A stretch of 63,767 bases of DNA from assembly GCA_016212105.1 (NCBI GenBank), contig JACRHJ010000049.1:1-63767 (forward strand). The letters run 5' to 3'. Of this stretch, positions 24,535 to 33,376 are shown piece by piece. A program made the position numbers and the translations under genes. The notes beneath the pieces were generated by a model that was not told the DNA's origin, did no database searches, and saw only the letters and a list, made by a program, of their open reading frames with translations. The first letter of the stretch is position 1, and every line of letters starts with the position of its first letter. The DNA comes from Nitrospirota bacterium. Its GTDB lineage: Bacteria > Nitrospirota > JACRHJ01.

Positions 24535-24757
24535 GCAGCTTGTCATTCTGAGCGCAGCGAAGAATCCGCCTGAAATACTGTAGGGGCGCGGATTTCCGCG
24601 CCCGTCCGCTTCGACATTGTATTTGCTCGTTTTTGCGAGCAAAGCGAAGCAATCTCCTCGACAGGTTATCTTATAAGGAAGAGATTGCCGCGTCGCTTTG
24701 CTCCTCGCAATGACAAAAGAAGGGCCGACACACAGGTCGGCCCCTACAACTGGTAGA
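24535..24757. repeat. Repeat-filled spacer between cusB-like and cusA-like genes
   Basis: Contains TGTCATTCTGAGCGCAGCGAAGAATC, a GTAGGGGCGCGGATTTCCGCGCCC hairpin, an AGATTGCCGCGTCGCTTTGCTCC...CGCAATGACAAA unit and an AGGGCCGACACACAGGTCGGCCCC hairpin. All have relatives elsewhere. Confidence 0.6.
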
Positions 24758-24766
24758 GGCCATCAA

Positions 24767-27700
24767 TTGATCAACCGCATAATCGAGTTCTCGGCCAGAA
24801 ACCGGCTCATCGTCGTCCTGCTCTACGCCGTGGTAGTCGCGGCCGGGGTGTGGTCGCTTACGAGGACGCCGGTGGACGCGATACCCGACCTCTCGGAAAA
24901 CCAGGTCATAGTCCTGACGAACTGGCCGGGCAGGAGCCCGCAGGTCATAGAGGACCAGATAACCTACCCGCTCGCCTCCAACCTCCAGGGCGTACCGAAC
25001 GTCCGCGCCGTGCGCGCGTGGTCCTACTTCGGATTCTCGATGATATACGTCATATTCGACGACGACGTGGACATCTACTGGGCGAGGACGCGCGTCCTCG
25101 AACGCCTCAACTTCGCCGCGTCGCTCCTGCCGCCGGGCGTCACGCCTTCGCTCGGCCCGGACGGCACGGGCGTCGGCCACGTCTTCTGGTACACCGTCGA
25201 GGGCGCCGGGTACGACCTGGCCGAGCTTCGCTCCATACAGGACTGGTTCGTCAGATACCAGCTCAACTCCGTGCCCGGCGTGGCCGAGGTCGCGTCCATT
25301 GGCGGGTACGTCAAGCAGTACGAGGTCTCGCTCGACCCGAACAGGCTGGCCGGGTACAATATCGGCGCGGACGAGGTGGTCGAGGCCGTCACGATGAGCA
25401 ACATGGAGGTCGGCGGCGAGCTTATAGACAGAAACTCCATGGCCTTCATGGTGCGCGGCCTGGGCTACATAAAGGGCATAAAGGACCTCGATGAGACCCA
25501 GGTCGGCGTGTTCGGCGGGACGCCCATATACGTCCGCGACGTCGGCCGGGTGCAGATGACCGTCGAGACCAGGCGCGGCCTGATGGACAAAAACGGCGAG
25601 GGCGAGGCGGTGGGCGGGATAATCGTCATGCGGTACGGCGAGAACGCGAAGACCGTCATAGACGCGGTCAAGGAGAAGATAAAGTCGGTCGAGAAGGGCC
25701 TCCCGCCCGGCGTCAGGATAGTGCCGGCATACGACCGCTCGGACCTCATCGAACGCGCGGTCGAGACGCTGAAGCGTGCGCTCACCGAGGAGTCCATAAT
25801 CGTCTCGCTCGTGATACTCCTGTTCCTGCTGCACCTCCGGAGCGCGCTCGTCGTCGTCCTGACCCTGCCCATAGCCGTGCTCATGTCGTTCATAGCCATG
25901 CACAGGCTCGGCATATCGTCCAACATCATGTCGCTCGGCGGCATCGCCATCGCCATCGGCGTCCTCGTGGACTCCGGCGTCATCATGGTGGAGAACTGCT
26001 ACCGGAGGCTCTCCGAGACGCCGCAGGAGGAGCGGGCGGCGCGACGTCTGGATATTATCATCGCGGCCTCGAAACAGGTCGGCCGGCCGATATTCTTCTC
26101 GCTCGCCATAATCGTGTTCTCGTTCATGCCGGTCTTCATCCTGACCGGGCAGGCGGGCAAGCTCTTCCACCCGCTCGCGTATACAAAGACCTTCTCGATG
26201 GCCGGCTCGGCGATACTCGCCATAACGCTCGTCCCCGTCCTGATGTACGCCTTCATGCGCGGGAACATGCCGCTTGAGGAAAAGAACCCGGTATCCCGTT
26301 TCTTCATAATGCTCTACTCGCCCGTAATACGGTTCGTCCTGAACTGGAAGAAGCTGACGATACTGCTGAACGCCGTCGCGCTGGTCGCCGCCATATTCAT
26401 GTTCACGCGGATAGGCAGCGAGTTCATGCCGCAGCTCGACGAGGGGAGCCTCCTGTTCATGCCTGTGACGCTGCCGTCCATCTCGACGACCGAGGCGAAG
26501 CGGCTCCTCACGGTGCAGGACAGGATAATCATGACCGTGCCGGAGGTGGACCACGTCCTCGGCAAGGTCGGACGCGCCGAGACCGCGACCGACCCGGCCC
26601 CGGTCTCGATGGTCGAGACGCTGATACTCCTGAAGCCCAAGGACCAGTGGAGGCCGGGCGTCACCAAGGCGGACATACAGGCCGAGCTTTTCGGCAAGCT
26701 CGAGATGCCGGGCGTGACACAGGGCTGGACACAGCCGATAATCAACCGCATCCAGATGCTCGCCACCGGCGTGCGCACCGACTTAGGCGTCAAGGTCCTG
26801 GGCGACGATCTCGATACGCTCAGCCGGCTCGGGCAGGAGGCGGAGGGGATTCTGCGCACTGTGCCCGGAGCGGTAGACCTCTACGCCGAGCGAGTCGTCG
26901 GGGCAAAATACCTCGACATCTCGGTCAGACGCGAGGCCGCGGCCCGGTACGGCCTGAAGGTCGAGGACGTCCAGAATATAATCGAGAACGCGGTCGGCGG
27001 GATGAGGCTGACGACGACCGTCGAGGGCCGCGAGCGCTTCCCGGTGATAGTCCGGTACGCGAAGGACTTCCGCACCGACGCCGAGGCACTGGGCCGGGTC
27101 CTTGTCCCGGCCGGGATGGGGAGGCAGGTGCCGCTCGCCCAGCTCGCGGACATACGCACGACGGCCGGCCCGGACATGATAGCCTCCGAGAACTCGCTCC
27201 TCAAGACCACCGTGATGCTGAACGTCCGGGGCCGCGACATGGGCGGGTTCGTGGAAGAGGCCAGGAAGGTGCTCGACGAAAAGCTGAAACTCCCGCCCGG
27301 ATACTACGTCGTCTGGTCCGGCCAGTGGGAGCAGCAGGCCGAGGTCAACAAGCGGCTGTGGCTCGCCGTGCCGCTGGTGTTCCTCATCATATTCGTCCTG
27401 CTGTACTTCACATTCCACTCCGCTCTGGAGGCCAGCATGGTCATGCTGTCCGTCCCGTTCGCGCTGGTTGGCGGCGTGTTCCTCGTATATGCGCTCGGCT
27501 ACTACTGGACGACCGCCGTCTCGGTCGGGTTCATCGCGCTGTACGGGGTCGCGGTCGAGACCGGCGTCGTGATGGTCATATACCTGCACGAGGCGCTCGA
27601 CAGGAAGCTCGCTGCGGCAGGGCCGGCTGGCATAACCGAGCAGGACATATACGACGCGACCTTCGACGGCGCGGTGCTGAGGCTCCGGCCCAAGCTCATG

Positions 27701-27910
27701 ACCGTCTCGGTCGCGCTCATGGGCCTGGTGCCCATCATGTGGTCGTCCGGTACCGGCGCGGACGTGATGAAACCCATAGCCGCGCCGCTCATCGGCGGGA
27801 TGATAACCTCCGCCGTCCACGTCCTCATCATGACCCCGGTCATATTCGTCCTGATGAAGAAGCGCGACCTCAAAAAGGGCAGGCTCACGGCATCCGGGAT
27901 GCAACATTAA
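24767..27910 (+). CDS. cusA: Heavy-metal RND efflux pump, CusA type (Cu+/Ag+)
   Basis: 1047 residues from a TTG at 24767, the same length as E. coli CusA. The start 'MINRIIEFSARNRLIVVLLY' fits the family; longer frames run into a repeat. There are twelve membrane segments and two large periplasmic loops. The three methionines of the copper site are present with CusA spacing: Met565 ('LLFMPVTLP'), Met615 ('APVSMVET') and Met664 ('INRIQMLATG'), 50 and 49 residues apart. Proton relay residues lie in 'GIAIAIGVLVDSGVIMVEN'. It exports Cu(I)/Ag(I) from periplasm or cytosol with the adaptor and channel encoded upstream. Confidence 0.95.
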   Translation: MINRIIEFSARNRLIVVLLYAVVVAAGVWSLTRTPVDAIPDLSENQVIVLTNWPGRSPQVIEDQITYPLASNLQGVPNVRAVRAWSYFGFSMIYVIFDDDVDIYWARTRVLERLNFAASLLPPGVTPSLGPDGTGVGHVFWYTVEGAGYDLAELRSIQDWFVRYQLNSVPGVAEVASIGGYVKQYEVSLDPNRLAGYNIGADEVVEAVTMSNMEVGGELIDRNSMAFMVRGLGYIKGIKDLDETQVGVFGGTPIYVRDVGRVQMTVETRRGLMDKNGEGEAVGGIIVMRYGENAKTVIDAVKEKIKSVEKGLPPGVRIVPAYDRSDLIERAVETLKRALTEESIIVSLVILLFLLHLRSALVVVLTLPIAVLMSFIAMHRLGISSNIMSLGGIAIAIGVLVDSGVIMVENCYRRLSETPQEERAARRLDIIIAASKQVGRPIFFSLAIIVFSFMPVFILTGQAGKLFHPLAYTKTFSMAGSAILAITLVPVLMYAFMRGNMPLEEKNPVSRFFIMLYSPVIRFVLNWKKLTILLNAVALVAAIFMFTRIGSEFMPQLDEGSLLFMPVTLPSISTTEAKRLLTVQDRIIMTVPEVDHVLGKVGRAETATDPAPVSMVETLILLKPKDQWRPGVTKADIQAELFGKLEMPGVTQGWTQPIINRIQMLATGVRTDLGVKVLGDDLDTLSRLGQEAEGILRTVPGAVDLYAERVVGAKYLDISVRREAAARYGLKVEDVQNIIENAVGGMRLTTTVEGRERFPVIVRYAKDFRTDAEALGRVLVPAGMGRQVPLAQLADIRTTAGPDMIASENSLLKTTVMLNVRGRDMGGFVEEARKVLDEKLKLPPGYYVVWSGQWEQQAEVNKRLWLAVPLVFLIIFVLLYFTFHSALEASMVMLSVPFALVGGVFLVYALGYYWTTAVSVGFIALYGVAVETGVVMVIYLHEALDRKLAAAGPAGITEQDIYDATFDGAVLRLRPKLMTVSVALMGLVPIMWSSGTGADVMKPIAAPLIGGMITSAVHVLIMTPVIFVLMKKRDLKKGRLTASGMQH

Positions 27911-28102
27911 GGACAAGACAACGTCCCGCCTTTTTGAAAAAAGGCGGCCCAAAAACTCCTATGTGGCTTTACCTGATAAAAGTTCTTTGGCCGCTTTCTT
28001 ACAAGAAAGCGGGACTTCCCCCCCCGCTTGCATTTTAAGACGAAAAATGCTACATTAGTGGCCAGCGAAAATCCCCCCGGACGATAAACCCAAGGGTTGA
28101 CG

Positions 28103-28540
28103 ATGCCCGACCTGTTCTACTTCTTCCTGATGCTGGCGTCCGGCGTATTCGTCGCGCTGCAGCCGCTCATCAACGCCGGGCTTGCGACAAGGGTCGGCGT
28201 GGTGCAGGCGGCGCTTGTCTCGTTCTCGGTCGGCACGATGACGCTCGCGGGCGTCTCGCTGATATACGGACACGGAAGCCTGAAGGGCATAACCGGGGCA
28301 CCGCCCTGGCAGCTCACCGGCGGGCTTCTGGGCGCGTTTTTCGTGACCGCGATAATACTTGCCGCGCCTCGTATCGGGACGACCGCCGCGCTCGCCGCGA
28401 CGATTGCATCCCAGCTCGCCGCCGGGGCGGTGCTCGACCACTTCGGGCTGCTCGGCGGGCGGCAGATACCGTTCGACCTCTGGCGCGGGGTCGGGGTCGC
28501 TCTCCTGTTCGCGGGCGCGGGGCTTATACTTAAGGGATGA
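28103..28540 (+). CDS. DMT-family membrane protein, YdcZ (DUF606) type
   Basis: 145 residues with five predicted membrane helices. 'FVALQPLINAGLATRVGVVQAALVSFSVGT' and 'AGAVLDHFGLLGGRQIPFDLWRGVGVALLFAGAGLIL' match the DUF606 half-size DMT transporters. The substrate is unknown. The ATG at 28103 is favoured by AAGGG at 6 bp; a TTG two codons earlier is possible. The gene stands alone. Confidence 0.88.
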   Translation: MPDLFYFFLMLASGVFVALQPLINAGLATRVGVVQAALVSFSVGTMTLAGVSLIYGHGSLKGITGAPPWQLTGGLLGAFFVTAIILAAPRIGTTAALAATIASQLAAGAVLDHFGLLGGRQIPFDLWRGVGVALLFAGAGLILKG

Positions 28541-28552
28541 ACAATATCCCGC

Positions 28553-28741
28553 CCATGTCATTGCGAGGAGTCCCGCGCTTTGCGGGACGACGCGGCAATC
28601 TCCTCCTTATTAACACATGGAGGAGGTTGCTTCGCCTCGCTCGCAAAGACAATGCGAGTATTTTAATAACCGGTCGCTTATCGTAATACGCAGGGGCGAC
28701 ACATAATTGTCCGTCATTCCCGCGAAAGCGGGAATCCAGTG
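28553..28741. repeat. Intergenic palindromic repeats
   Basis: CATTGCGAGGAG...GCAATCTCCTC is interrupted by CCCGCGCTTTGCGGG; further on is GTCATTCCCGCGAAAGCGGGAATCC (28713-28737). This is non-coding. Confidence 0.6.
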
Positions 28742-28762
28742 ACTTCTATCTTGGAGAGTCCT

Positions 28763-29008
28763 ATGGGTTGGGAATGGCACATGGTCGAGGAGGAGAAGGC
28801 GCTCCGCGCGCTCCGCAAGGTAATGGACGCTACCGCGCGCAGGCTTGGCGAACCCGGCACGACCGCGGCCGAGGCCGCGCGTCTGATGGACATGACGCGC
28901 AGCTGGGTGTCGAAGGTCTTCCCGGACAAGCTCCAGGTGTACGACCTGATATACAAGCCGAGGTTCGAGAACATCATACACGGCGGAAAGAGCAAGACCA
29001 GGGCATGA
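28763..29008 (+). CDS. Small helix-turn-helix-like protein
   Basis: 81 residues. 'TTAAEAARLMDMTRSWVSKVFPDKLQVYDLIYK' resembles a helix-turn-helix with a recognition helix, and the flanks are charged helices. No named family was recognised. The ATG at 28763 has TTGGAGAG upstream; a later ATG at 28778 is possible. The stop overlaps the next gene (ATGA), so both are made together. Confidence 0.6.
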   Translation: MGWEWHMVEEEKALRALRKVMDATARRLGEPGTTAAEAARLMDMTRSWVSKVFPDKLQVYDLIYKPRFENIIHGGKSKTRA

Positions 29009-29283
29009 AGGACGCCAAGCTATTAGCCGCGCTCGAAGAGGTCGCGGGCCAGCTCGGGGTCAAGGTCCGGTACGAGCGGATAAAGAAGAACACCGTGCGC
29101 CAGCCCAAGGGCGGGCTCTGCCGCGTCCACGACGAGCCGTTCATCATCGTGCACAAGCTCCTCTCCGACGAGGAGAAGGTGCAGGTCGTGGCCGACGCGC
29201 TCCGGGAGTTCGACCTCGAAGGACATTACATCACGCCCGAGGTGCGGGCCGCCATAGAGGGCGCCGCGACCCTCATAAAGTAA
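29005..29283 (+). CDS. Conserved small hypothetical protein
   Basis: 92 residues. 'VKVRYERIKKNTVRQPKGGLCRVHDEPFIIVHKLLSDEEKVQVVADALREFDLEGHYITPEVRAAIE' follows a pattern seen in short uncharacterised proteins of deltaproteobacterial-type genomes (R-Y-E...G-G-L-C-R...I-I-x-H/N-K). Function is unknown. It is coupled to the helix-turn-helix-like gene upstream by a 4-bp overlap. Confidence 0.7.
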   Translation: MKDAKLLAALEEVAGQLGVKVRYERIKKNTVRQPKGGLCRVHDEPFIIVHKLLSDEEKVQVVADALREFDLEGHYITPEVRAAIEGAATLIK

Positions 29284-29404
29284 CACGCCTGACCGCATAC
29301 CATCTGCGAATTCAATCAACGCAGTTTCGAAACCCGCATCGCCTCCCTTAAATTACAGATAGCTCCCTGGCTCTATTACCGCATTTTTCCTGCCATCCTA
29401 CAGG

Positions 29405-29432
29405 TTGACTCTTTTAATGAAAATGATACACT
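29405..29432 (+). promoter_or_regulatory. Promoter of the 55-residue gene
   Basis: TTGACT (29405-29410) and TACACT (29427-29432) are 16 bp apart, with a TGA extension just before the -10. It is followed by AGGAGG (29442-29447) and ATG at 29453. Confidence 0.6.
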
Positions 29433-29452
29433 TTAATAGACAGGAGGTCCGT

Positions 29453-29620
29453 ATGAAACTGGAACTGGACGAGAAAGAAACGAAGGTGCTGACGCTGGTC
29501 CTCAAGTCGTTTGAGGCCGAACTGAGAGGCGAGATCGGTAAAACCGACAGCCGAGACTTCAAAGCCGACCTAAAGGGAGAGGAAGAAGTAGTCAAGGAGC
29601 TGCTGAAAAAAGTAGCTTAG
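29453..29620 (+). CDS. Small charged protein of unknown function
   Basis: 55 residues, mostly Glu, Lys and Leu ('MKLELDEKETKVLTLVLKSFEAELRGEIGKTDSRDFKADLKGEEEVVKELLKKVA'-type composition), predicted as two amphipathic helices. It has a strong promoter and an AGGAGG ribosome site, and a hairpin follows downstream. The signals for expression are better than for most small frames here, so it is probably real. No family was recognised. Confidence 0.65.
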   Translation: MKLELDEKETKVLTLVLKSFEAELRGEIGKTDSRDFKADLKGEEEVVKELLKKVA

Positions 29621-29708
29621 CGGAATGCAGGCGGGCAGCTCAGCCTCTTAATCCCCCTTGTGGCGGGATGCGAACTCTTGCTGGACACCGTGAAAGGCCC
29701 TCCATAAC

Positions 29709-29745
29709 TTAGCCCGGATATGCAGGTATCTGGGCTAATCGTTAT
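29709..29745 (+). terminator. Probable terminator
   Basis: TTAGCCC (29709) pairs with GGGCTAA (29732-29738), with GATA/TATC extending the inner stem, followed by TCGTTATTCTT. It lies 88 bp after the 55-residue gene and before the rubrerythrin promoter. Confidence 0.5.
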
Positions 29746-29747
29746 TC

Positions 29748-29776
29748 TTCGACCACCGTAGGCTACATGGTATATT
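29748..29776 (+). promoter_or_regulatory. Probable promoter of the rubrerythrin gene
   Basis: TTCGAC (29748-29753) and TATATT (29771-29776) are spaced by 17 bp. The -10 is good and the -35 is weak, which would allow activation by a stress regulator. Confidence 0.45.
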
Positions 29777-29841
29777 CATAAAGACAACCATCCGCCGCAC
29801 AGGGGGCGGGATAATCAGGCGCAGAAATCATGGAGGGCAGG

Positions 29842-30414
29842 ATGGAACTGAAGGGGAGCAAAACCGAGAAGAACATACTCACGGCCTTCGCCGGGGAGTC
29901 GCAGGCAAGGAACCGCTACACGTATTTTTCCGCCAAGGCCAGGAAAGAGGGCTACAGGCAGATTTCCGAGGCCTTCGAGGAGACCGCGAACCAGGAGCGG
30001 GAGCACGCGAAACGCCTGTTCAAGTTCCTGGAGGGCGGGGACGCCGAGGTCATGGCGTCCTTCCCGGCCGGCGTAATTGGCAGCACGCTTGAGAACCTGC
30101 GGGCGTCGGCCAGCGGCGAGAACCACGAATGGACTGAGATGTACCCGTCCTTCGCCGTCGTCGCGCGCGAGGAGGGCTTCCACACGATAGCCGCCGCCTT
30201 CGAGGCGATAGCGGTCGCGGAGAGGCAGCACGAGAGGCGTTACCTCGCCTTCGCGGACAACATCGCAAGCGGCAAGGTCTTCGCCAAGGACGAGCCGGTC
30301 ACATGGCGGTGCATGAACTGCGGCTACCTCCACGAGGGCCACGACGCGCCGGACACCTGCCCGGCGTGCAGCCATACGCGGGACCATTTCGAGATGCTGG
30401 GGGAGAACTGGTAG
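29842..30414 (+). CDS. rbr: Rubrerythrin
   Basis: 190 residues. A ferritin-like diiron domain ('ILTAFAGESQARNRYTYFSAKARKEGYRQISEAFEETANQEREHAKRL', then 'FAVVAREEGFHTIAAAFEAIAVAERQHERRY') with E-x2-H motifs is followed by a C-terminal rubredoxin-like domain ('WRCMNCGYLHEGHDAPDTCPACSH'). It reduces hydrogen peroxide in anaerobes. The ATG at 29842 is preferred because GGAGGG lies just before it; an ATG four codons earlier has no site. A bidirectional terminator follows. Confidence 0.95.
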   Translation: MELKGSKTEKNILTAFAGESQARNRYTYFSAKARKEGYRQISEAFEETANQEREHAKRLFKFLEGGDAEVMASFPAGVIGSTLENLRASASGENHEWTEMYPSFAVVAREEGFHTIAAAFEAIAVAERQHERRYLAFADNIASGKVFAKDEPVTWRCMNCGYLHEGHDAPDTCPACSHTRDHFEMLGENW

Positions 30415-30446
30415 AGGTTGCGGCTTCGCCAGTTTGCGAAAATACA

Positions 30447-30480
30447 AAGGGCCGGTCTTCTGACCGGCCCTTGATTTGTA
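30447..30480. terminator. Bidirectional terminator between convergent genes
   Basis: AAGGGCCGGTC pairs with GACCGGCCCTT around a 4-base loop, with TTGATTTGT on one side and, on the other strand, TTTGTATTTT. It separates the rubrerythrin gene from the convergent gene at 30499-31443. Confidence 0.75.
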
Positions 30481-30498
30481 CAATACTTGGAATAAGCG

Positions 30499-31443
30499 TC
30501 ATTGGTTCTCATGGTTCCTGCAAGTTATCATGGACTCATCGAAGTATATATCCATGATCTTCCTGTATTTATCAACAGTCCAATAATTAGATAGCGTTTT
30601 GGATACCAAGGCATCGTCGATGTACAACTTGTCATCCTCAACATCAACATCGCATAGCATGTGAGACATCACATTTTGGGCTGTATCATTTCTTGAAGCC
30701 GCCAGAGCATCAAGAAACAGGCGTGGTTTCTTAATGCATAATGTCGGGATAATGTCATACTTATATTCTTCGTATTCTGCTATATTTGTTTCTTTATTGC
30801 AAATTTCAAGAAAGCTAATGGTATCCTCAATATTCTTGCCATCAAACGCCTTCTTCTCCGCGGCATAAATAATATCCCAGAAACGGTCATTGTCTTGCAC
30901 GTAAGTTTCTCCGGTATATCGTTTTAAGCACTCAAACATTGCGCTATCATCCGTACTCAGACCGCCTTTTGTATCAAGGCATTGTCTTAAACCGTCTACC
31001 CAATGTTTGATATCGTGATGGACTTCTTTGTATTCGTCTTCTGAAAACAACGGGAACGTGAATCTGAACGGTATCCCCTCTATTGTAAAATAGGTGATTA
31101 TCTCCTTGCCGCGATACTCGCTTACAAAATGCTCGCCGGTCATCTCCACTATGCACACGAACGCAAAATCCCTGACCTGTATGTTAGCTGACGAATAGCC
31201 TGGGTAATCCGGGTCATCTTTCAGAATAACCTCGCGGCTGTCCATCAGCTCCAGCAGCATCGCCAGGTCGTCCAGCCGGGGGCCTTCTTTTCCATAATGA
31301 TAAATCAGACCAGCGACTTCTTTTGTTGTAGCGTGCCTCAATTTTCGCACGAGCTTCTCGGCATTGTCTGTTACACCGGAATATCCAGATACAGGCAATA
31401 ACAATATGATACAGAAAACGATGAGCAACGTGGATTTACGCAT
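30499..31443 (-). CDS. Secreted hypothetical protein of low GC content
   Basis: 314 residues. A signal peptide ('KSTLLIVFCIILLLPVSGYSG') starts the protein, and the rest is soluble and acidic, mixed helical, with scattered Cys. No family was recognised. GC content and codon use (many AAT, ATT, AAA) differ clearly from both neighbours, which points to recent acquisition. The ATG at 31443 has AAAGGA. It stands alone, convergent with rubrerythrin and just downstream of uppP. Confidence 0.75.
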   Translation of the reverse strand: MRKSTLLIVFCIILLLPVSGYSGVTDNAEKLVRKLRHATTKEVAGLIYHYGKEGPRLDDLAMLLELMDSREVILKDDPDYPGYSSANIQVRDFAFVCIVEMTGEHFVSEYRGKEIITYFTIEGIPFRFTFPLFSEDEYKEVHHDIKHWVDGLRQCLDTKGGLSTDDSAMFECLKRYTGETYVQDNDRFWDIIYAAEKKAFDGKNIEDTISFLEICNKETNIAEYEEYKYDIIPTLCIKKPRLFLDALAASRNDTAQNVMSHMLCDVDVEDDKLYIDDALVSKTLSNYWTVDKYRKIMDIYFDESMITCRNHENQ

Positions 31444-31476
31444 GGCTGGATTCCTTTGCACGCCCTCAAGGGCGTT

Positions 31477-32295
31477 CTACTTCACCGCCATCAACACAAG
31501 TATCACCGCCGCGAGCGCGAACCGGTAGTACGCGAACACGTTCAGGGGATGTCTCTTCAGGTAGTTTATCAGGAATGCGATAGCCATGTAGCCGGATACG
31601 GCGGAGCAGAGCATCCCGACGGCGAAGGCGGCGCCCTCACCGGCAGGCAGGCCCGCAAGGACGTCGTCCAGCTTGAATACGCACGCGCCGGCGATTACAG
31701 GCGTCGAGAGCAGGAAGGAAAACCGGGCCGCGTCGTCCCTCGTGTACCCCTGCCACAGCCCGGCGGTAATGGTCGCGCCGGAGCGCGACACGCCGGGTAT
31801 CAGGGCGCATGCCTGGGCGAAGCCTATGACGAGCGCGTGCGGCAGGGTCATGCCGGAGATCGGCCGGCGCTCGCCCGTCGCCGCGCGCTCGGCGAGCATC
31901 ATCAGGACGGCAACGCCCGCGAGCGTACAGGCTATGACAGCCGGGCTCCGGAGCGTCGTCTCGACGTAGTCCTCGAACATCAGGCCGAGCACTCCGGCCG
32001 GCAACGTCGCGGCGAGTATCAGCCAGACGAGCCTTTCGTCAGTGCCCGCGAGGCTACGGGTCCTGACGCTCCTGAAGAACGCGGAGATGAGCCGCAGCCA
32101 GTCGTTGCGGAAATATATGAGCACGGCGACGAGCGTCCCCATGTGGAGCGCGACGTCGAAGGTGAGCGATGAAAGCAGCGGGTCGTCCCAGCCGAAGGCC
32201 CAGGGGAAGAGCACGAGGTGCGCGGTGCTGGATATGGGGAGGAACTCGGTCAGCCCCTGGACGAGGCCGAGTATGGCGGCGGATATGAGTTGCAC
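31477..32295 (-). CDS. uppP: Undecaprenyl-diphosphatase
   Basis: 272 residues and about eight membrane helices. 'GLVQGLTEFLPISSTAHLVL' and 'PGVSRSGATITAGLWQG' are the two catalytic motifs of the UppP/BacA family. It recycles undecaprenyl diphosphate to the monophosphate lipid carrier for cell-wall and surface glycan synthesis. The start is GTG with CGGAG at 6 bp. It lies 158 bp after moaC, with a repeat in between. Confidence 0.95.
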   Translation of the reverse strand: MQLISAAILGLVQGLTEFLPISSTAHLVLFPWAFGWDDPLLSSLTFDVALHMGTLVAVLIYFRNDWLRLISAFFRSVRTRSLAGTDERLVWLILAATLPAGVLGLMFEDYVETTLRSPAVIACTLAGVAVLMMLAERAATGERRPISGMTLPHALVIGFAQACALIPGVSRSGATITAGLWQGYTRDDAARFSFLLSTPVIAGACVFKLDDVLAGLPAGEGAAFAVGMLCSAVSGYMAIAFLINYLKRHPLNVFAYYRFALAAVILVLMAVK

Positions 32296-32349
32296 GTATT
32301 ACTCCGGTGGATGGATATCAGGTTAGTGTTCTGCACTTCGTCCAAACGA

Positions 32350-32453
32350 ACAGCCAAATCCCCCTCGTTCCCCCTTTTACAAAGGGGGAGGTCGGAAAAA
32401 GCCGCCCCTTTTGTTACCCCCCTTTGGCAAAGGGGGGCAGGGGGGATTTGACC
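32350..32453. repeat. Repeat pair between moaC and uppP
   Basis: AATCCCCCTCGTTCCCCCTTTTACAAAGGGGG and CCCCCCTTTGGCAAAGGGGGGCAGGGGGGATTT form inverted repeats. A relative is at 61577-61664 upstream of argB. Confidence 0.55.
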
Positions 32454-32936
<483 letters not shown>

Positions 32937-32939
32937 GTG

Positions 32940-33167
32940 TTATTTTCTCAACTCGATGAATTCGTCTACGGTCAAACCCGCCTGCCTCATTATGGACCTC
33001 AGAGTACCTTTTGCCACGTCCTTGTGATTGGGGACGGTCAACCTGCGATAAGGCGGGTTTTCGTTTCTGAGTATGATATGGCTACCCGTCCGGTAATCCA
33101 TGAAGTATCCGGCTCTCTCCAACGCCTTGCATATCTCTTTTCCTGAGACGGCAGGGAGTTTTGTCAA
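32940..33167 (-). CDS. hicA: HicA-family mRNA interferase toxin
   Basis: 75 residues. 'SGKEICKALERAGYFMDYRTGSHIILRN' with the catalytic His in the G-S-H motif and 'RLTVPNHKDVAKGTLRSIMRQAGLTVDEF' identify HicA (double-stranded RNA-binding fold). It is translated from a TTG that overlaps the hicB stop (TTGA). It follows hicB, the reverse of the more common hicA-hicB order. It lies just upstream of moaC within the moa operon. Confidence 0.92.
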   Translation of the reverse strand: MTKLPAVSGKEICKALERAGYFMDYRTGSHIILRNENPPYRRLTVPNHKDVAKGTLRSIMRQAGLTVDEFIELRK

Positions 33168-33376
33168 ACGGCCACCTCGACTATTTCTTCATCTATGGAA
33201 GGCGGTATCGGCTCGTTGTGTTTCTTGAGGCTTTCGAGGTAGCCCTTGATGGCGTCCTGGATGTTCTCCAACGCCTCCTGCCTCGTCCTGCCCTCGGATA
33301 CGCAGCCCGGCAAGGACGGACATTCCGCTACATAGACCCCATCCTCGTCCTGCTCAATAAGAATCCGGTATCTCAT
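33164..33376 (-). CDS. hicB: HicB-family antitoxin (short form)
   Basis: 70 residues. 'RYRILIEQDEDGVYVAECPSLPGCVSEGRTRQEALENIQDAIKGYLESL' is the HicB RNase-H-like domain. The C-terminal DNA-binding domain of longer HicB proteins is absent, so autoregulation may need another factor. The ATG overlaps the DUF4268 stop (ATGA) and the stop overlaps hicA. The three genes thus form one tightly coupled unit. Confidence 0.92.
   Translation of the reverse strand: MRYRILIEQDEDGVYVAECPSLPGCVSEGRTRQEALENIQDAIKGYLESLKKHNEPIPPSIDEEIVEVAV

Noticed and set aside
24671..26554. Minus-strand open frame of 627 codons opposite cusA
   Set aside because: It is an antisense shadow of a well-conserved RND pump, with low-complexity residue use and no ribosome site. 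The same holds for 26783-27952 and, on the plus strand in another frame, 26647-28038.
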